Shown here: positions 35,701 through 47,053 of the stretch, piece after piece | Layout of the letters: every line of letters begins with the position of its first letter | How positions within the stretch are numbered: the stretch's first letter is position 1 | Notes under the pieces: generated by a model | What the model was told of the DNA's origin: nothing | Database searches by the model: none | What the model saw: the letters and a program-made list of their open reading frames with translations, nothing else | From: Phialocephala subalpina | Lineage: Eukaryota > Ascomycota > Leotiomycetes > Helotiales > Mollisiaceae | Reading direction: 5' to 3' | DNA length: 64,000 nucleotides | NCBI GenBank assembly: GCA_900073065.1 | Contig: FJOG01000020.1 | Span: 277,770 to 341,769 of the forward strand | Translations under genes and position numbers: made by a program

Positions 35701-35922
35701 ACGACGCAGCCGGTCAAACAGCTGATGGCTTTTACGAGGGTGTATCTTGAGGCAAGGGAGAAAAAGACGGTGAGGATGGAGTTGGAAGTTGATAGGTACT
35801 TGCCGATTTTGAATAGGGGGTGGGAGTGGGAGCTTGAGAAGGGTGGGTATACGTTTGCCCTGGCGGAGGATTCGAGTGTGGGTGCAGATTTGAGTGTTAA
35901 TGTTACGTTGACTTGTGTTTAA
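32701..35922 (+). CDS. glycoside hydrolase family 3 enzyme with PA14 insert (beta-glucosidase/xylosidase-like)
   Basis: Seven exons: 32701-32896, 33002-33397, 33452-33571, 33623-33940, 33989-34326, 34376-35056, 35110-35922 (2862 nt, 953 aa). GH3 N-terminal barrel motifs are present: IPFLQFGECLHGVG, PVLDLGLEPRWGRV, KHFAAHGSGQGG and the nucleophile strand DGFVTADDTGM, whose first Asp in ADD aligns with the catalytic Asp of the usual SDW/SDC motif. A PA14 domain begins at GGLQATYYADVSFTQPVFW within the C-terminal sandwich domain. That domain resumes with VIVLALGANWDSDGEGGDR and NPGGRVPVSVPRSVG, and a fibronectin III-like domain closes the protein. Several N-x-S/T sites suggest secretion, but the signal peptide at this ATG (MLFNPSSLLPALQLSG) is weak, so the start is less certain. 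Substrate is probably plant cell-wall oligosaccharide. Confidence 0.9.
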
Positions 35923-36748
35923 AGGAGCCGTGCGTTTAGAAGTGTATGAATGCAAAGGGGTATAGATAGTCCCAAGAAGGATTACAACTCTTCCTGCGCT
36001 CGAGTTATCATCATTGGTTCAAACATCTGGCTTTGACACGTGCCGGTGCTTCAATTCATTCTCGCCAGGGAGCTTCACTCAATTCCTTCATGTTCAGGGA
36101 GCAGAAACTTCTTTCCAGTACTTACACGTCCTATTACCTCTCCACGACAGCCAAAAAAAATCCAAGCTTTTCTGGGAGTGGACATTATGGAAGTCACGTG
36201 CCAGGGAAATGGAATCTCTCATTGGCTGGGTTCAATTTGTTGCACATCGCCAAAAAGTGCAACGTTGGCGCGACGCAGCCGGGCTCATCGTTGCCGCGAC
36301 GTTGCGGCAACGCTGCTGCCACCACGACGCCCCAAAGCCTTTCCTCCTGCCTTTCCTGCCTTTCCTGCCTTCCTAGTACTGAGTTTTTAATCTGAACGAG
36401 AAAAGGGGTTCTAGGATGATGTTCTGAATCGTTTCCATTTCATTTCCACTCTTCATTTCCAGATCTGCGAAAGGTTGTTCAGTTCACTCCAAGGCGAAAA
36501 CGGTATCACTTCGACTACATTATACCCCCCTCAATACGAGTAGTTGTCTCGCTTTGTAAATGTATCAGCATATGACAGACAATGAGACCAGCAAACATGA
36601 AGGTATCGAAGATCTGGTTGGCTGTCACACGAGTGGCAAATTAACATATGATCAGGGTACACCGTACGGTAGCATATTCAGTTCTGGCATCTCAATCTTT
36701 TACGATCGACACATCCATTGCCTCCCCCCGTTGCTTCATTTAGAATGA
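35923..36748. other. convergent intergenic region with short repeat
   Basis: Between the 3' ends of GH3 and the amidase. A C/T-rich stretch with three copies of cctttcctg lies at about 36346-36370. No gene seen. Confidence 0.5.
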
Positions 36749-38496
36749 TCAACTAGCTTGCAAGCACTTTGTTATTTCACCCATCATCGCAGCCACCTTC
36801 TCCTCCTCCAGCCGCCGAGCAATCACCGCCAACCCGACCAAAGCGTTCTCATGATTCTTTGGGTTGCCATCTGAAGAGTGTTAGACGATTCTCCACCAAT
36901 TTCAAGTACACTCACAGTATTTGGTGACTTTCTCGTCAAGTTCTGAGATTGGTTTCCAATCAGCTGGCACGACATCCTTCTCCAGGTCTACCTTGGTGAC
37001 TGGAAATACTCCAGTAGTCAGATCGAGCAATGGAGACAGAGCTCCCCAGTGATGCTTTATCGAAAGCAGGGTAAGCTTCTGCTTCCAAGAATCGGGCATC
37101 TACTTACTGGATAACCACCATCATGCCTGATCGCAGGGAACGGTGTGCTGGGCATGATCAGTCCATCAATCGGTCTACCTGTTCCAGTCAACTCTTTCGT
37201 CGCTTGCCACCTCTCCAACCACTTTGTCTGCAGCGTAGCTCGACGCTGTTGATTCTGCCATGTTTCAAAGACCGTCATTGGCTTGACATTCGCGCTGTGT
37301 CCCAGCCACGACTCAAGCTGGGGATGCAGCGGCTCCCTGGATGCGTCCGTGTCTCGTTGAAACTCCTCTCCTCCATCAGCTGACCACATCTTATAGATGA
37401 TGTCCGCAGCCTCAATATGCTCTGTTGGAATGAATTCGATCACTCCATGCCCCGCAGCCAATAAAGCAGCCTTCGTCATCTCCATCGCTCTCTTTAATGG
37501 CGGGGTAGGCATCACCCTCCCATCACCCATCCCGAACCCAAAACACAGCTTCTCGGGCAAAACTTCCAGCTCTTCCCTCCATGGCAAAGGCACAGACTGA
37601 GGATCATACAGCCACGGTTTTTGTGCTGCGAGACTCTTCATAAACAATTTGATGTCGTCGACACTCCTGCACATCGGTCCAGCACAAGAGCGCACTGCTT
37701 CCTGTCCGAGGAATGTATTCGCGACTTTCTGGTAGCTTACTCGTCCATGGCTTGGCCTCAATCCATAAAGACCGGTAAAGGAACATGGATGCCGAATACT
37801 GCCTCCTATATCTGTTCCAACGCCAATGAACGATCCTCGGAAAGAGATTAGAGCCGACTCTCCTCCGGAGGACCCGCCAGTTGTCAGGTCTCGATTTCTG
37901 GGGTTTCGCGTTCGTCCGAAGACATTGTTGACGGATTCGCCCATCATGAGTGTTGCTGGGATGTTTGTTTTCACGAATGGAACAGCACCAGCTTTGACGA
38001 GAAGATGGACGATTGTTGAGTCTTCGGAAGCGGGTTTGTTGCACCAGGCGATATATCCGACGGAAGTATCGACTCCTTTGAGGTTGAATTGGTCTTTGAA
38101 GCTTATCGGAAGTCCATGCAATGGTCCGATAACTTTTCCTTCCTTCTTGAAGTACTCATCGAGCTCTTTTGCTCGAGACAGAGCTTTATCGAAGTAGATC
38201 TCAGTGAGACAGTTGATGAGTTGTTGCGCAATGGCTGCCCGCTTGCAAGTTGCGAGAAGGACTTGAACAGAAGTCCATTCTCCAGATGCGATTTTCGCGA
38301 CAACAGTTGATGCTGTTGACTCTGTGATCTCGAGCTCCTCTGGGGTCAAGAGACCTGATGTATGAGGGAAGTCCTGGACATCGAGAGTTTCCTCGCTTGG
38401 CATCAGCTCGGGTTGGATGAGCCATTCTTTGGGGATTTTGGAAGCTCGTTCTGCTTGCTTCGCTACTGCAACTTCCTTCCAATCTGCTTCAGGCAT
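36749..38496 (-). CDS. amidase, acetamidase (AmdS) type
   Basis: Amidase-signature enzyme that hydrolyses small amides to acid and ammonium. Minus-strand exons 38496-37108, 37054-36916, 36870-36749 (1650 nt, 549 aa, the usual AmdS length). The catalytic triad is intact: Lys134 in GLPISFKDQF, cis-Ser209 in TTGGSSGGE, and nucleophile Ser233 in GTDIGGSIR. The C-terminal segment FPVTKVDLEKDV and the NPKNHENAL helix are typical of fungal acetamidases. It is divergent from a broken urea-transporter gene; a shared 402-bp promoter holds GATA-type sites, which suggests nitrogen-catabolite control. Confidence 0.93.
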
Positions 38497-38898
38497 CTTG
38501 ATTTTCTCTGTGCTGAGAATCGTATTCAGCAGACCAGTATCTGGCTCAATATCTTGAGGTGTTGACCAGGTGATTCACGTGACACGGCTGAGCTCAAAAG
38601 TGGGAGGAGCTCTGCTTATCAAGTAGCTTTCTTTGTATCGTTATCCCCTGCCATCGGGAGGACTTCCGACGGAATTCTTGCCTCCTTCGTCTGCCTTCCT
38701 ATCGAACATGTCGAATCGGCAGATGTATCGGTTGCTGCGTCTGACCAGAGAGATGGGACCTCAAATCGCCCGATTGTCCCGCCATCTTGGTTCTAGGAAC
38801 GGATCCGCTATTTTTGAGTGTATATCTGCTTGAGCGACATCCCGTATTGATTCTTCACAGTATTTGTTTCTTAAAGTGACAACTACTTGCATATCAAC
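38497..38898. promoter_or_regulatory. divergent promoter between amidase and DUR3 pseudogene, with GATA-type sites
   Basis: 402 bp between two start codons. HGATAR sites (AreA/Gln3 type) are seen on the minus strand as ttatca at 38616-38621 and ctatcg at 38699-38704. Use by a nitrogen regulator is inference from the genes served. Confidence 0.4.
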
Positions 38899-41179
38899 AT
38901 GGCCTCCACTGCTGTCTTCAAGCCACCCTTGTCTCAAGGTGTTGCATAGTAAGTGATCCACACTGATTCTTCCCTCGTCACTTAACAGGAGTGCTAACAT
39001 GATACAGTAGCATCGTTCTTGGTACGCTTTCTATGAAGCACTCTGACTCATAGGAGCTCCGCTGACAGTACTTGCAGGGTCCGGGGTCGTCTTCGCCTTG
39101 ACGATGAACGCAATCACTTGGCTGAGTAGAAGATACTTGCATGAAGCCAAGGTAATTTTTTGTCCAAACAGAAAGCACTGAGCAAACTCACTGGCCTTTT
39201 CGGGACACACAAATGCTCATGACCGCTAAGCAAAGTGTGAAAACTAGACTCGTTGCTTCGGCTGTGGTGTTATGGTGTGAGCATTGTCTATGCCTTTTTA
39301 GATTTCTTCTAGATACTTATAAAGTCATGGTGCTATGCTGCAACCATCCTGAACTCCGTTCGTCTTACATATTTGTATTGGTTCGCTGGCTTGTGGTGGT
39401 TCTATTCAGGCGCCACGTGCCAGATCGTCTGCTACGCGATCATGGCTCTTGAGTTGAAGCGTCGCGCTCCCCTTGCAGGTAAGTTTGGTACCCGAATGTC
39501 CTACTTTGGTCTAATATTACAATTAGAACACAATTCTCGAAACCATCAGGATCCGTTTCGGCACCAGCTCTCACCTTGTGTTCTTCGCATATGGAGTTTC
39601 AGTTCAGATCCTGATCACCGCTGCGCTGAACGTCGCGACTGGAGCCTCAACAATCGCAATAAACTATCTCATTCCTTTCGGCGTTGTCATCTACACGTGC
39701 GTAGGAGGCTTGAAGAGTACTTTCCTGTCCGACTATGTCCAGTAAGTCCCATTGCAATATACCATATCAATAACCACTAACGATCTTGTAGCACTGTAGT
39801 AATCTTTGTCATCCTTCTGATCACTATGTTCAAAGTCATGGCATCAAGCAGCGTCCCAATTCTCGGGTCTCCAGGCAAACTTTGGGATTTCCTCCAACCC
39901 GCTGCGATCTCCAGCCCCGCAGTTGGAGCAAAAGATGGTTCATACTTGACGATGGACTCCGGAGAAGGATTGCTTCTTGCTGGTGTTATTCTTGTGTCTG
40001 TTTTGGGTCAGTTTTTGTTGATCCATCATATGGACAAAAGGCAATTGCTGCAGAAGCGAGTGCTGTTGTGAAGGGGTACTTCTACGGAGGTGAGAATTTG
40101 GCGAGAGGATGGTTGTTGGATTCTTACTGATCTATGCGTAGCCTTTGCGTGGTTTCCCATTCCTCTTGGTCTCTGCGCCACAATGAGCTTTTTTGCTGTG
40201 GTGCTCCAGGATACAGAATACTGGCCTGCATCAGGCGGGGTAACAGCGTACCAGATCAACAATGCTCTGATATTGCCTTTGGCTGCTCAAGCTATTATGG
40301 GTATTGGAGGTGTTGGTGCGATAATCTCGATGGTTCCTTACATTTCATCTCGTGAGAGTAAATTGTGCTGATCTTTGCAGGTGTTCATGGCCGTGACTTC
40401 CTCGTCCAGTGCCTCGATTGTCGCCCATGCCTTGATTGTGACTTATGATATCTACCAGCCTTGTAAGTCTATCTCCCGGTCCTTGAAATACTGAAGAATA
40501 CTCATATCATAATAGACATCAATCCAAAAGCAACAGACAAGCAGCTCAGGCTCGTTTCCCATCTCCGTCTAGCAGGATTCGCCATTTTCTCATCCTCCTT
40601 CGCCACAGCGCTGAATGTAAGTCGTTTCAATACTTTCTACTGTTTCACTTCTAACATGACTACAGTCATCCGGCGTTTCAATGGGCTGGATCCTCGAATT
40701 CCTCGGCGTTGTCCTCGGATCCGCCGTATCATCCACCCACGCATCACCCACATTCATAACCTACGCTCCCCCCCATCGGCACCATCTGCGCCCTTATCTA
40801 CTGGCTCGTCACTGCGAAGGAGATGTACGGAACCATTAACGTCAACACTACCTACGAGAACTAGCCCATGTTCGCAGGCTATCTCATGATCCCGCTCATA
40901 ATCTGACTTGCCATTCGTCCCTTCACTAAAGCTTATGATTGGGATCTCCTCTTCCTTATGGTTCCACGATAATCGATACCTGGTGATAAGAGTTTCTTGG
41001 CGAAGATGGTGTCGGCGGTACTGTGTTTGATTTTCTTGGTATTGATTCCATTCCCAATGTATGGTACGGGATATATCATGTCGCGGAAATTTTTTATTGG
41101 GTGGACGGTTGTGGTGTTTATTTGGAGTTGGAGTGCGGCGCTGTTGAGCTGGCGCTTGCCGGTTTGGCAGTCGAGATAG
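38899..41179 (+). pseudogene. urea/polyamine transporter DUR3-like, broken
   Basis: Sodium:solute symporter family member with many exons. Exon 1 (38899-38948), a 14-nt micro-exon (39008-39021) and exon 3 from 39078 read MASTAVFKPPLSQGVAY-SIVLG-SGVVFALTMNAITWL as in active DUR3. Later family blocks are clear: FYSGATCQIVCYAIMALELK, GVVIYTCVGGLKSTFLSDYV, VDPSYGQKAIAAEASA, WPASGGVTAY, SSSSASIVAHALIVTYDIYQ. The frame is lost at least three times: across the intron at 39480-39525, by about 1 nt near 39995-40010 (LVSVLG versus FGSVFVDPSYG), and in a run of C at 40769-40776. Stop codons at 40862 and 40904 interrupt the C-terminus. The urea-binding core is largely recognisable, so the loss looks recent. 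The partner amidase is intact. Confidence 0.85.
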
Positions 41180-41803
41180 GCTTTTGCTAAGATCTTTCGG
41201 GGGGTTTTGGGGAGGAATAAGGCTGTTAGTGAGGGGGTGGAAAGCCCTGTTGAAGAGGTGGTGCACAGCTCTAAGAAGCATTGAAGAGGGGAAAGATATT
41301 TCACAGGTACGTACCTGCTGCAAGTAAGCTCTCCTTTTAGCAAGTTGGCACATTGAACATGAGATGTCTGTTCTGTGTTCATTCTCCCTACCAGCAAAAA
41401 TACAAATGGAGGGCAACAAAGTGGTTCTTTTAAGTCGTAAAATGTGCTACAGAATCTCGACTTCCTAGACCTCATCACCTTCAAGCTTGCTGCTTGCGTT
41501 TACATCGGGCACGAGGTCTTATGGGTTGCCAATTTCATAGGGAACAATGTGCATTTCACGCTTGATCAAGGGTAATCACCTCATCTTTACTTCACTCACC
41601 TCTTCTTGGCAAGATTTAATGCATGGTGGCAGAAGGTGGAACATAGATACGAGGCGAGAGTCCTGGGCAATTGGAAGCACTGCAAATTGCCTACTTGGTC
41701 GGCATCTGGAGGGAGATTTCTTAGACGAAGACTGGCACCCTGGTTCGAGGCTGATCATTTACGGGAACACAAAGTTCAATTTAAGTCATGATGGCGTTCA
41801 GTT
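41180..41803. other. intergenic, nothing recognised
   Basis: Spacer between the 3' ends of the DUR3 pseudogene and the minus-strand candidate secreted-protein gene. Confidence 0.45.
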
Positions 41804-42395
41804 TCAAAGAAGCGTTTGTCCTCGAAAAATGGAGCTTTTGCTGTCATCATACACGTAGATCCAACCAAAGAAGACATCATTGTCATGTCCTGTACCTCTG
41901 CTCCTCTCATCACCGCGTGAATCTAATCCTCCAAAATTGTGAATTATGATGCGTCTGAACCTCGAATTGTCGGGAAGTGAACGCGTTGAAGACCATGCAC
42001 GACGTATGGGAGTGTGCAATATGGAGCCTTGGAACTAGGTGAAGACAAGTCAGCCGGTGCCGGATGCAATCGGAGAGGATGGGACACATACCTGTTGAAA
42101 CTCAGGGAGGGACGAAGGGGTCTTTAGTTCTCCACTTGGATACTAACACTCACACCGCGGGAAGGTAGACCAAATGTGAGCGCCCTGTCACACATCAGCA
42201 GCCAACGAAACGAAAATAAAGATACTTACCAGGAGGGGCAGAGTTGGTGTTCTCTGCACCCTCTGCGCGCAAGTATCTGCGGTATCCAACCGTTAGCCAT
42301 CTAGTTGAAACGAAAGCATTCCAAAGGGAAGAAGGAAATGAGGGAAGTACCAGAACCATAGACGCGAGGAGGCCGACTACAAGTTTTCGTAACAT
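41804..42395 (-). CDS. candidate secreted small protein, four exons
   Basis: Minus-strand model 42395-42351, 42262-42230, 42142-42092, 42034-41804 (360 nt, 119 aa). All three introns are GT-AG, all in phase 0, at 88, 87 and 57 nt. Exon 1 is a hydrophobic signal sequence (MLRKLVVGLLASMVL). The last exon holds a coding-like domain, RRAWSSTRSLPDNSRFRRI then IIHNFGGLD and VFFGWIYVYDDSKSSIFRG. No cysteines, no family recognised. The joint between exons 1 and 2 is the weakest, because three nearby AG acceptors exist (two keep the frame). If wrong, the final exon alone still looks like real protein. Confidence 0.45.
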
Positions 42396-43932
42396 CTGTC
42401 CACATGAACCATACCCTCTGCGACTCCTGTCTCCTCAACCCAGTCCTGACACCCATCCTAGTCCCACCTCACGCCCCAAACAGGGTCATTTCCGGATCAG
42501 ATGCTAGGTCGTAATGCTGGGTGTAGAAGCGTACGCTTACGAAAAGCGAAGCATTCGGGCCCAGCGACCGCAGAAGGTGTCATAGTCGCATAAAGCTCGA
42601 TGGTGGAGAGTATTATTGTTCTTCGGATGTGACCATGGTTTGTGTGAAACAGGGCGGTATAAAATAGGTTTCTGACCTCGCAGCCTTGCGCGAAATCAAC
42701 CACTTCAAAATCACGCTCATTCCATTTAATAAGCATGAAATGGCACTTTTTTCTTCTGCAAGCTTCTGACTGCTTCGTGGGATCCAAGAACTACGATTGG
42801 TCAGTTTGTTTCGAGTGATTTGGCAGAAATGCATCCCCCTTTCATACCTCCCTCCGTCCCTACCGTATGGTAAGGAGAATTCTGGCTTTCTTTGCTCTTC
42901 TTCGCGATAAACAATAGATAATAATACATGTTCAATCTCCAGAATATATTTGAACCATGAGACATTGTTCTATTGCATGCCTAAGCTGAAATTTCATGGT
43001 TTCCGCCGGCTGCGGAGTGAATTTGCCTTTCAATCACTTCAAGATATTCAACGTCACAGCTAATGAGAGCTTCTCGCCACACCAAATATTGCTTCCCTTT
43101 TCCTGAATAGACCTCTCAATATGTATTCCTTCCTAATTCTACACTGATAAAATATTTTTCTTTCTGAGAGTCAACAAGAAAGGGGGGCGCGCCAAGGCGT
43201 TAAGCGAGCGGCGCCAACACGAAGTTGGGGAACCGTACCTGTATGCACAGAGCTGACAAAAGATCAAAAAGGATAACGTGGAACGTATAATGAGCAGCAG
43301 ATATATCAATTGGAGGCACCCATTGGTTGTGGTCGTTGTTGTTGATATGGTGTACAGTACACGTACGAAAACAAAGATAAACATCACGTGGAAAAATAAA
43401 AAAAACAACATACCTTCACCACCTCACCGAGGACTCTGTACTGCACGCTAATATTTCAACGTGATTCCAGATACTCGGGAAGTGGCAACGAGGAACCTAA
43501 CTTAATAGGTTTGACTGTGGGGGACCCATCCTTCTACTCTTCATATGAGGATTCTCCTCGAGGTCGGATTTGGGAACAGTTGCCGAAAATTTCGCTAATT
43601 TAAATTTATATAGACGGTTGAAGAAAGCGGGAAACTGGGCTAAGCTTCGGATCCTGTTGGGCCTCAGCTTCGCCTATGGTTGTGAGTGCTGCAATGATTT
43701 TCGCCATTCACTGCTTTGTATCACTAACTGTGGTTTCTTCCAGGAAAACTTGGCATGAATAGTAATCGATTCTCATTTATGGCTCCATTAGTTTTGTGGA
43801 GCTCGTGCAGGGTTCATATGCAGGAGCTTTGTTGCTAGCAATTTGACCATAGCTCAAAGGAGGGAGATACAGTACATATAGTCAGGATGGCGCGCCTGTG
43901 GGAAAGCAGAAAATAACAGAATCCCAACAGTC
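42396..43932. other. long intergenic region, nothing recognised
   Basis: 1.5 kb with AT-rich runs (e.g. 43139-43160 and 43380-43412). No protein-like frame. Confidence 0.45.
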
Positions 43933-44626
43933 ATGGCAACGCCGCCACTCACGATCGCCTCATGGCTTCAAATTCCGCAAGATCAACGTCCTCCGTTTCA
44001 AGATCCGGTCCAACGAGCAATTCAAACCTTCACTCAAACCTTCCCCCTCGACCCACCACACCTTCCTGATGATCACCACCCAGACTCTTACACAGGAGCC
44101 CACAGTACTGTCATCCTTCCACTATGGCAGATGACTCCCACCCTCAACAACAGCAGTCCACACTGGCAAGCCTTCAATGCCTTCCTTGATACGCTGGCTA
44201 TTGTAGCGTTTGAAGCCGCCAAGGCACTGCAAACAATGCTTCCGAATGATTCACGCAAGCGATGGCACTCTACAGCACCCGGGGACTACGTCCAGGAACA
44301 CAACAAGCTATCATCCCTCGAATAGGCTTCCAATCCTTCGAATCAGTTCGGTTGAACGCTAATCTTTCCTTGGCTAATGGCTCTTTGACGACGAGTCATC
44401 CCAGCAATGGGCTGTGGTGATGGGCGTTGGACGTTTTGAGAAAGATGGAGGAAGGCTAATTAATTCTAGTTACGGAATCAACATGAGCTTACGACCGGGA
44501 AGTTTCAATATTTGTCGGACTGAGTTTATGTACACAGCTACCATGTTTCGTGGGAAGAAGCATGAGCTAGAGTTCTTCATGCCTGGTCTGTCTACTTCGA
44601 CGCCCACGACATCGACGTCTTCTTGA
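43933..44626 (+). pseudogene. hypothetical protein remnant, frame interrupted
   Basis: 43933-44325 is open and starts MATPPLTIASWLQIPQDQR. After a stop, a different frame (from about 44390) reads coding-like: SSQQWAVVMGVGRFEKDGGR, NMSLRPGSFNICR, HELEFFMPG. The second part weakly recalls fungal 2-oxoglutarate oxygenase-like domains (pattern GxF..GG.L...PG), but no metal ligands can be assigned with confidence. A frameshift or unrecognised intron separates the halves. Confidence 0.35.
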
Positions 44627-45138
44627 GGAATCTGGTTTGTACTAGTTTTTGAAAGCAAGATATCAAATGCATTGGCAAGATTAGGGAGTGGAGAATCTAA
44701 CGGAGTTTCTTCTTTTGAAATGTCCCGAGTTCTTATGGGACATCGAAGACAATGGGCGGCGACACGATTTGAAGATTCATGCTTTCCTTACGATAAGCTA
44801 GTTGAGAATGCATTGACATTCGCATCCCCGAAAGCGCCTGTGGTGAGGACCGTGTGGAGACTCGAAAAGGTCGCCCTTCATATTTGATAATTTGACAGAT
44901 GACATGCAATTCATCTAGCGGTAGTACTTGCATACACGATACATAGATGCTGTCTCTCACTAGATTAGCTTGGATCTTGCGCAATGCTCATCGATACGTC
45001 GTACAAAGTCCCTTATCAACCATTCTTATTGAAAGAGGCTTTTCTGATAAAGATATGGAGCATTCAATATAGCATCTAGATCCCCTAGATCCCCTAGATC
45101 CCTTTCTTGGTTGCACGTCCCCTCTCGGATTCCTCCCG
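44627..45138. other. intergenic with 9-bp tandem repeat
   Basis: Three copies of ctagatccc lie at about 45075-45101. Otherwise nothing recognised. Confidence 0.45.
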
Positions 45139-45470
45139 CTAACCTTCTTGTACGGCTTCCCGTAAATGCACATAGCATACCCTTCCTTGTTTCTCACAGA
45201 ACCATTTCAGTTGTCCAACAAACGAACCAATTCGAATTCTCAATGCTTGAAGACTGTCCGTTTCGTCCTTGGAGTTTTCATGCATCCACTTCTTTCCGGA
45301 CATTTCCATGAAGCATTCTGGATCGGTTGCTGACTGAAGGAATCGCGCTTGGGAACAAAACATTGTCGTGGAGCTGGAGCTGTCGTAGTAAGTGACTTTG
45401 ATGACGAAATCGTCCTCCTCTACCACGATTCTCTGCGTTGGGAGGGACTTTGTTGGGTAATTTGGGGTAT
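45139..45470 (-). pseudogene. possible gene fragment, unknown protein
   Basis: A minus-strand frame without an upstream ATG reads VVEEDDFVIKVTYYDSSSS, SATDPECFMEMSGKKWMHEN and LKWFCEKQGRVCYVHLREAV before a stop at 45139. The composition is protein-like with several Trp and Cys, but no start or family was found; it may be a terminal exon or a remnant. Confidence 0.25.
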
Positions 45471-45699
45471 TACATTATTTAGAATGGTGGCCGCATTGGG
45501 ACTGGTGGTGGTGAAGAGCTCTAAGAAGGCTGAAATTTGAAGCTTTGTGTTTGGATGGTACGCTGAATTTCTGGTTGTAGTGTGGTTGATAAAGTAGCAT
45601 CTTCCGGGGTAGCAGTGCCTTGTACAGCAAATGGTTCGGTAATCCAAAGACATATTAGTCAAAAACTGAAGAAGCCAGGTGTCAGACTTCTAATACGAT

Positions 45700-47040
45700 T
45701 GGTGATAATGATGATGATATTTATTTACGTCCAGCGGATATGGTTGTCCTAGGCCTCCCGAAGGGCATAAGGACGTGCTAAGCTTAAGATTTTTAAATAC
45801 AATCGATAATACAAACGTCAAAAACCCTATAGGGAAAACTCTGCGGTCGAACGTAGCCTTAGAAAGCATTTCTTGCAAATGCGGCTTGATTAAAAGGGCC
45901 TATTGACTGTGAACCCCCGCGGACAGTTAAGGTAGGCACCAGAAATTGTATTCCACTAAAGAGAGGTATCTAGAGCCTTTAGAGCTAAATCCTAGGCAGC
46001 CCGACGTGAGTCTAAAGCTTTCTAGACAGAATTGACAATAAAACTCTAGACCCTTCCTTTAAAGTAGTTGGCAAGCGAGCACAAAGGCGCAATATCAACA
46101 ACCCAAAGCTCTAGTCTACCCCCGGGCATCTTCTTCCCCTCTTTCCCCTTTCCCTTTTCTTCTCTGCTCCTTTCTATATACTCCTCCCGTAGACTCAGCA
46201 TATAATCACCCCCTTATACAGCGATAGCCCCCTTGCCTCCTCCAAAACTTGTGTCCTCGCTCTTAATCCTCCTTCGTAGTATCTGCCAACCCGGGTATAT
46301 ATATCTTTGTAAGTGTAAGTAATAAAGGCCTAGCTTAAGCAAAAGTAAGTGGAATAATGTGGCAGATAAGGCAATATGCCGGCGTAGTCGACTAAGCCGA
46401 AGCATATTTCGAGTCGTAAATGAGATTATAGTAAGTTAAAAGAGAGAGAAAAAGAAGCCACCGAAGCAAGTTCGAGAAAAGAAGTTATCGATAAAGGAAA
46501 ATCTCTCTGTGTCGCTCGAGTCGTGATTCAGTCTCAACTCTAGGATCTTATTGCAGTCCGCAGATTACTCAATCCAATCTGCAAAGCAAATTAAGCTCTC
46601 GAGGAGCTACAAGTTCGTAGGGGGCACCCGCAGAGTAAAACTCTGCTCCTGACAGGTGCTGAATCGTCGCCCCCCCCCCCCTAATACGATTGATGTGAGA
46701 GCGGCAAGATTGAGTGCGACCATGTTCAAAATATAGGATAATGCTGCTTTCTCCTAACCTAGGCGTCTGGATCATGCATGATTCTGTTCTGGGGTTGTAG
46801 TGGAAGTTCTCCGCCACGCTTCAAAGAAAGGGAAACTTCGGTGTTTGAGATAGCTCCAAAAGCGGTGCTAATATTTAAGAATCTGAGTAACTTTATACGT
46901 CTAGAATGTTCCAATTCAAAGTGGGACATCAAAGACAGTGGTCGATTTTCCCAAGAAGCGAATTGGTTGAGACCTGTGTGCACATCACATCACATAGAGT
47001 TGCGCGAATTTGCATATAGAATATATTGCAACAATTTCTA
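45700..47040. repeat. AT-rich, repeat-like degraded DNA
   Basis: The stretch has short AT-rich words, a C12 homopolymer (about 46670-46681), long purine/pyrimidine tracts (46125-46180, 46440-46470) and no coding pattern. The texture is that of an old transposon or RIP-affected repeat. No terminal repeats or target-site duplication were located, so this is a weak call. Confidence 0.35.
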
Positions 47041-47053
47041 ATTATCAGAGAGA

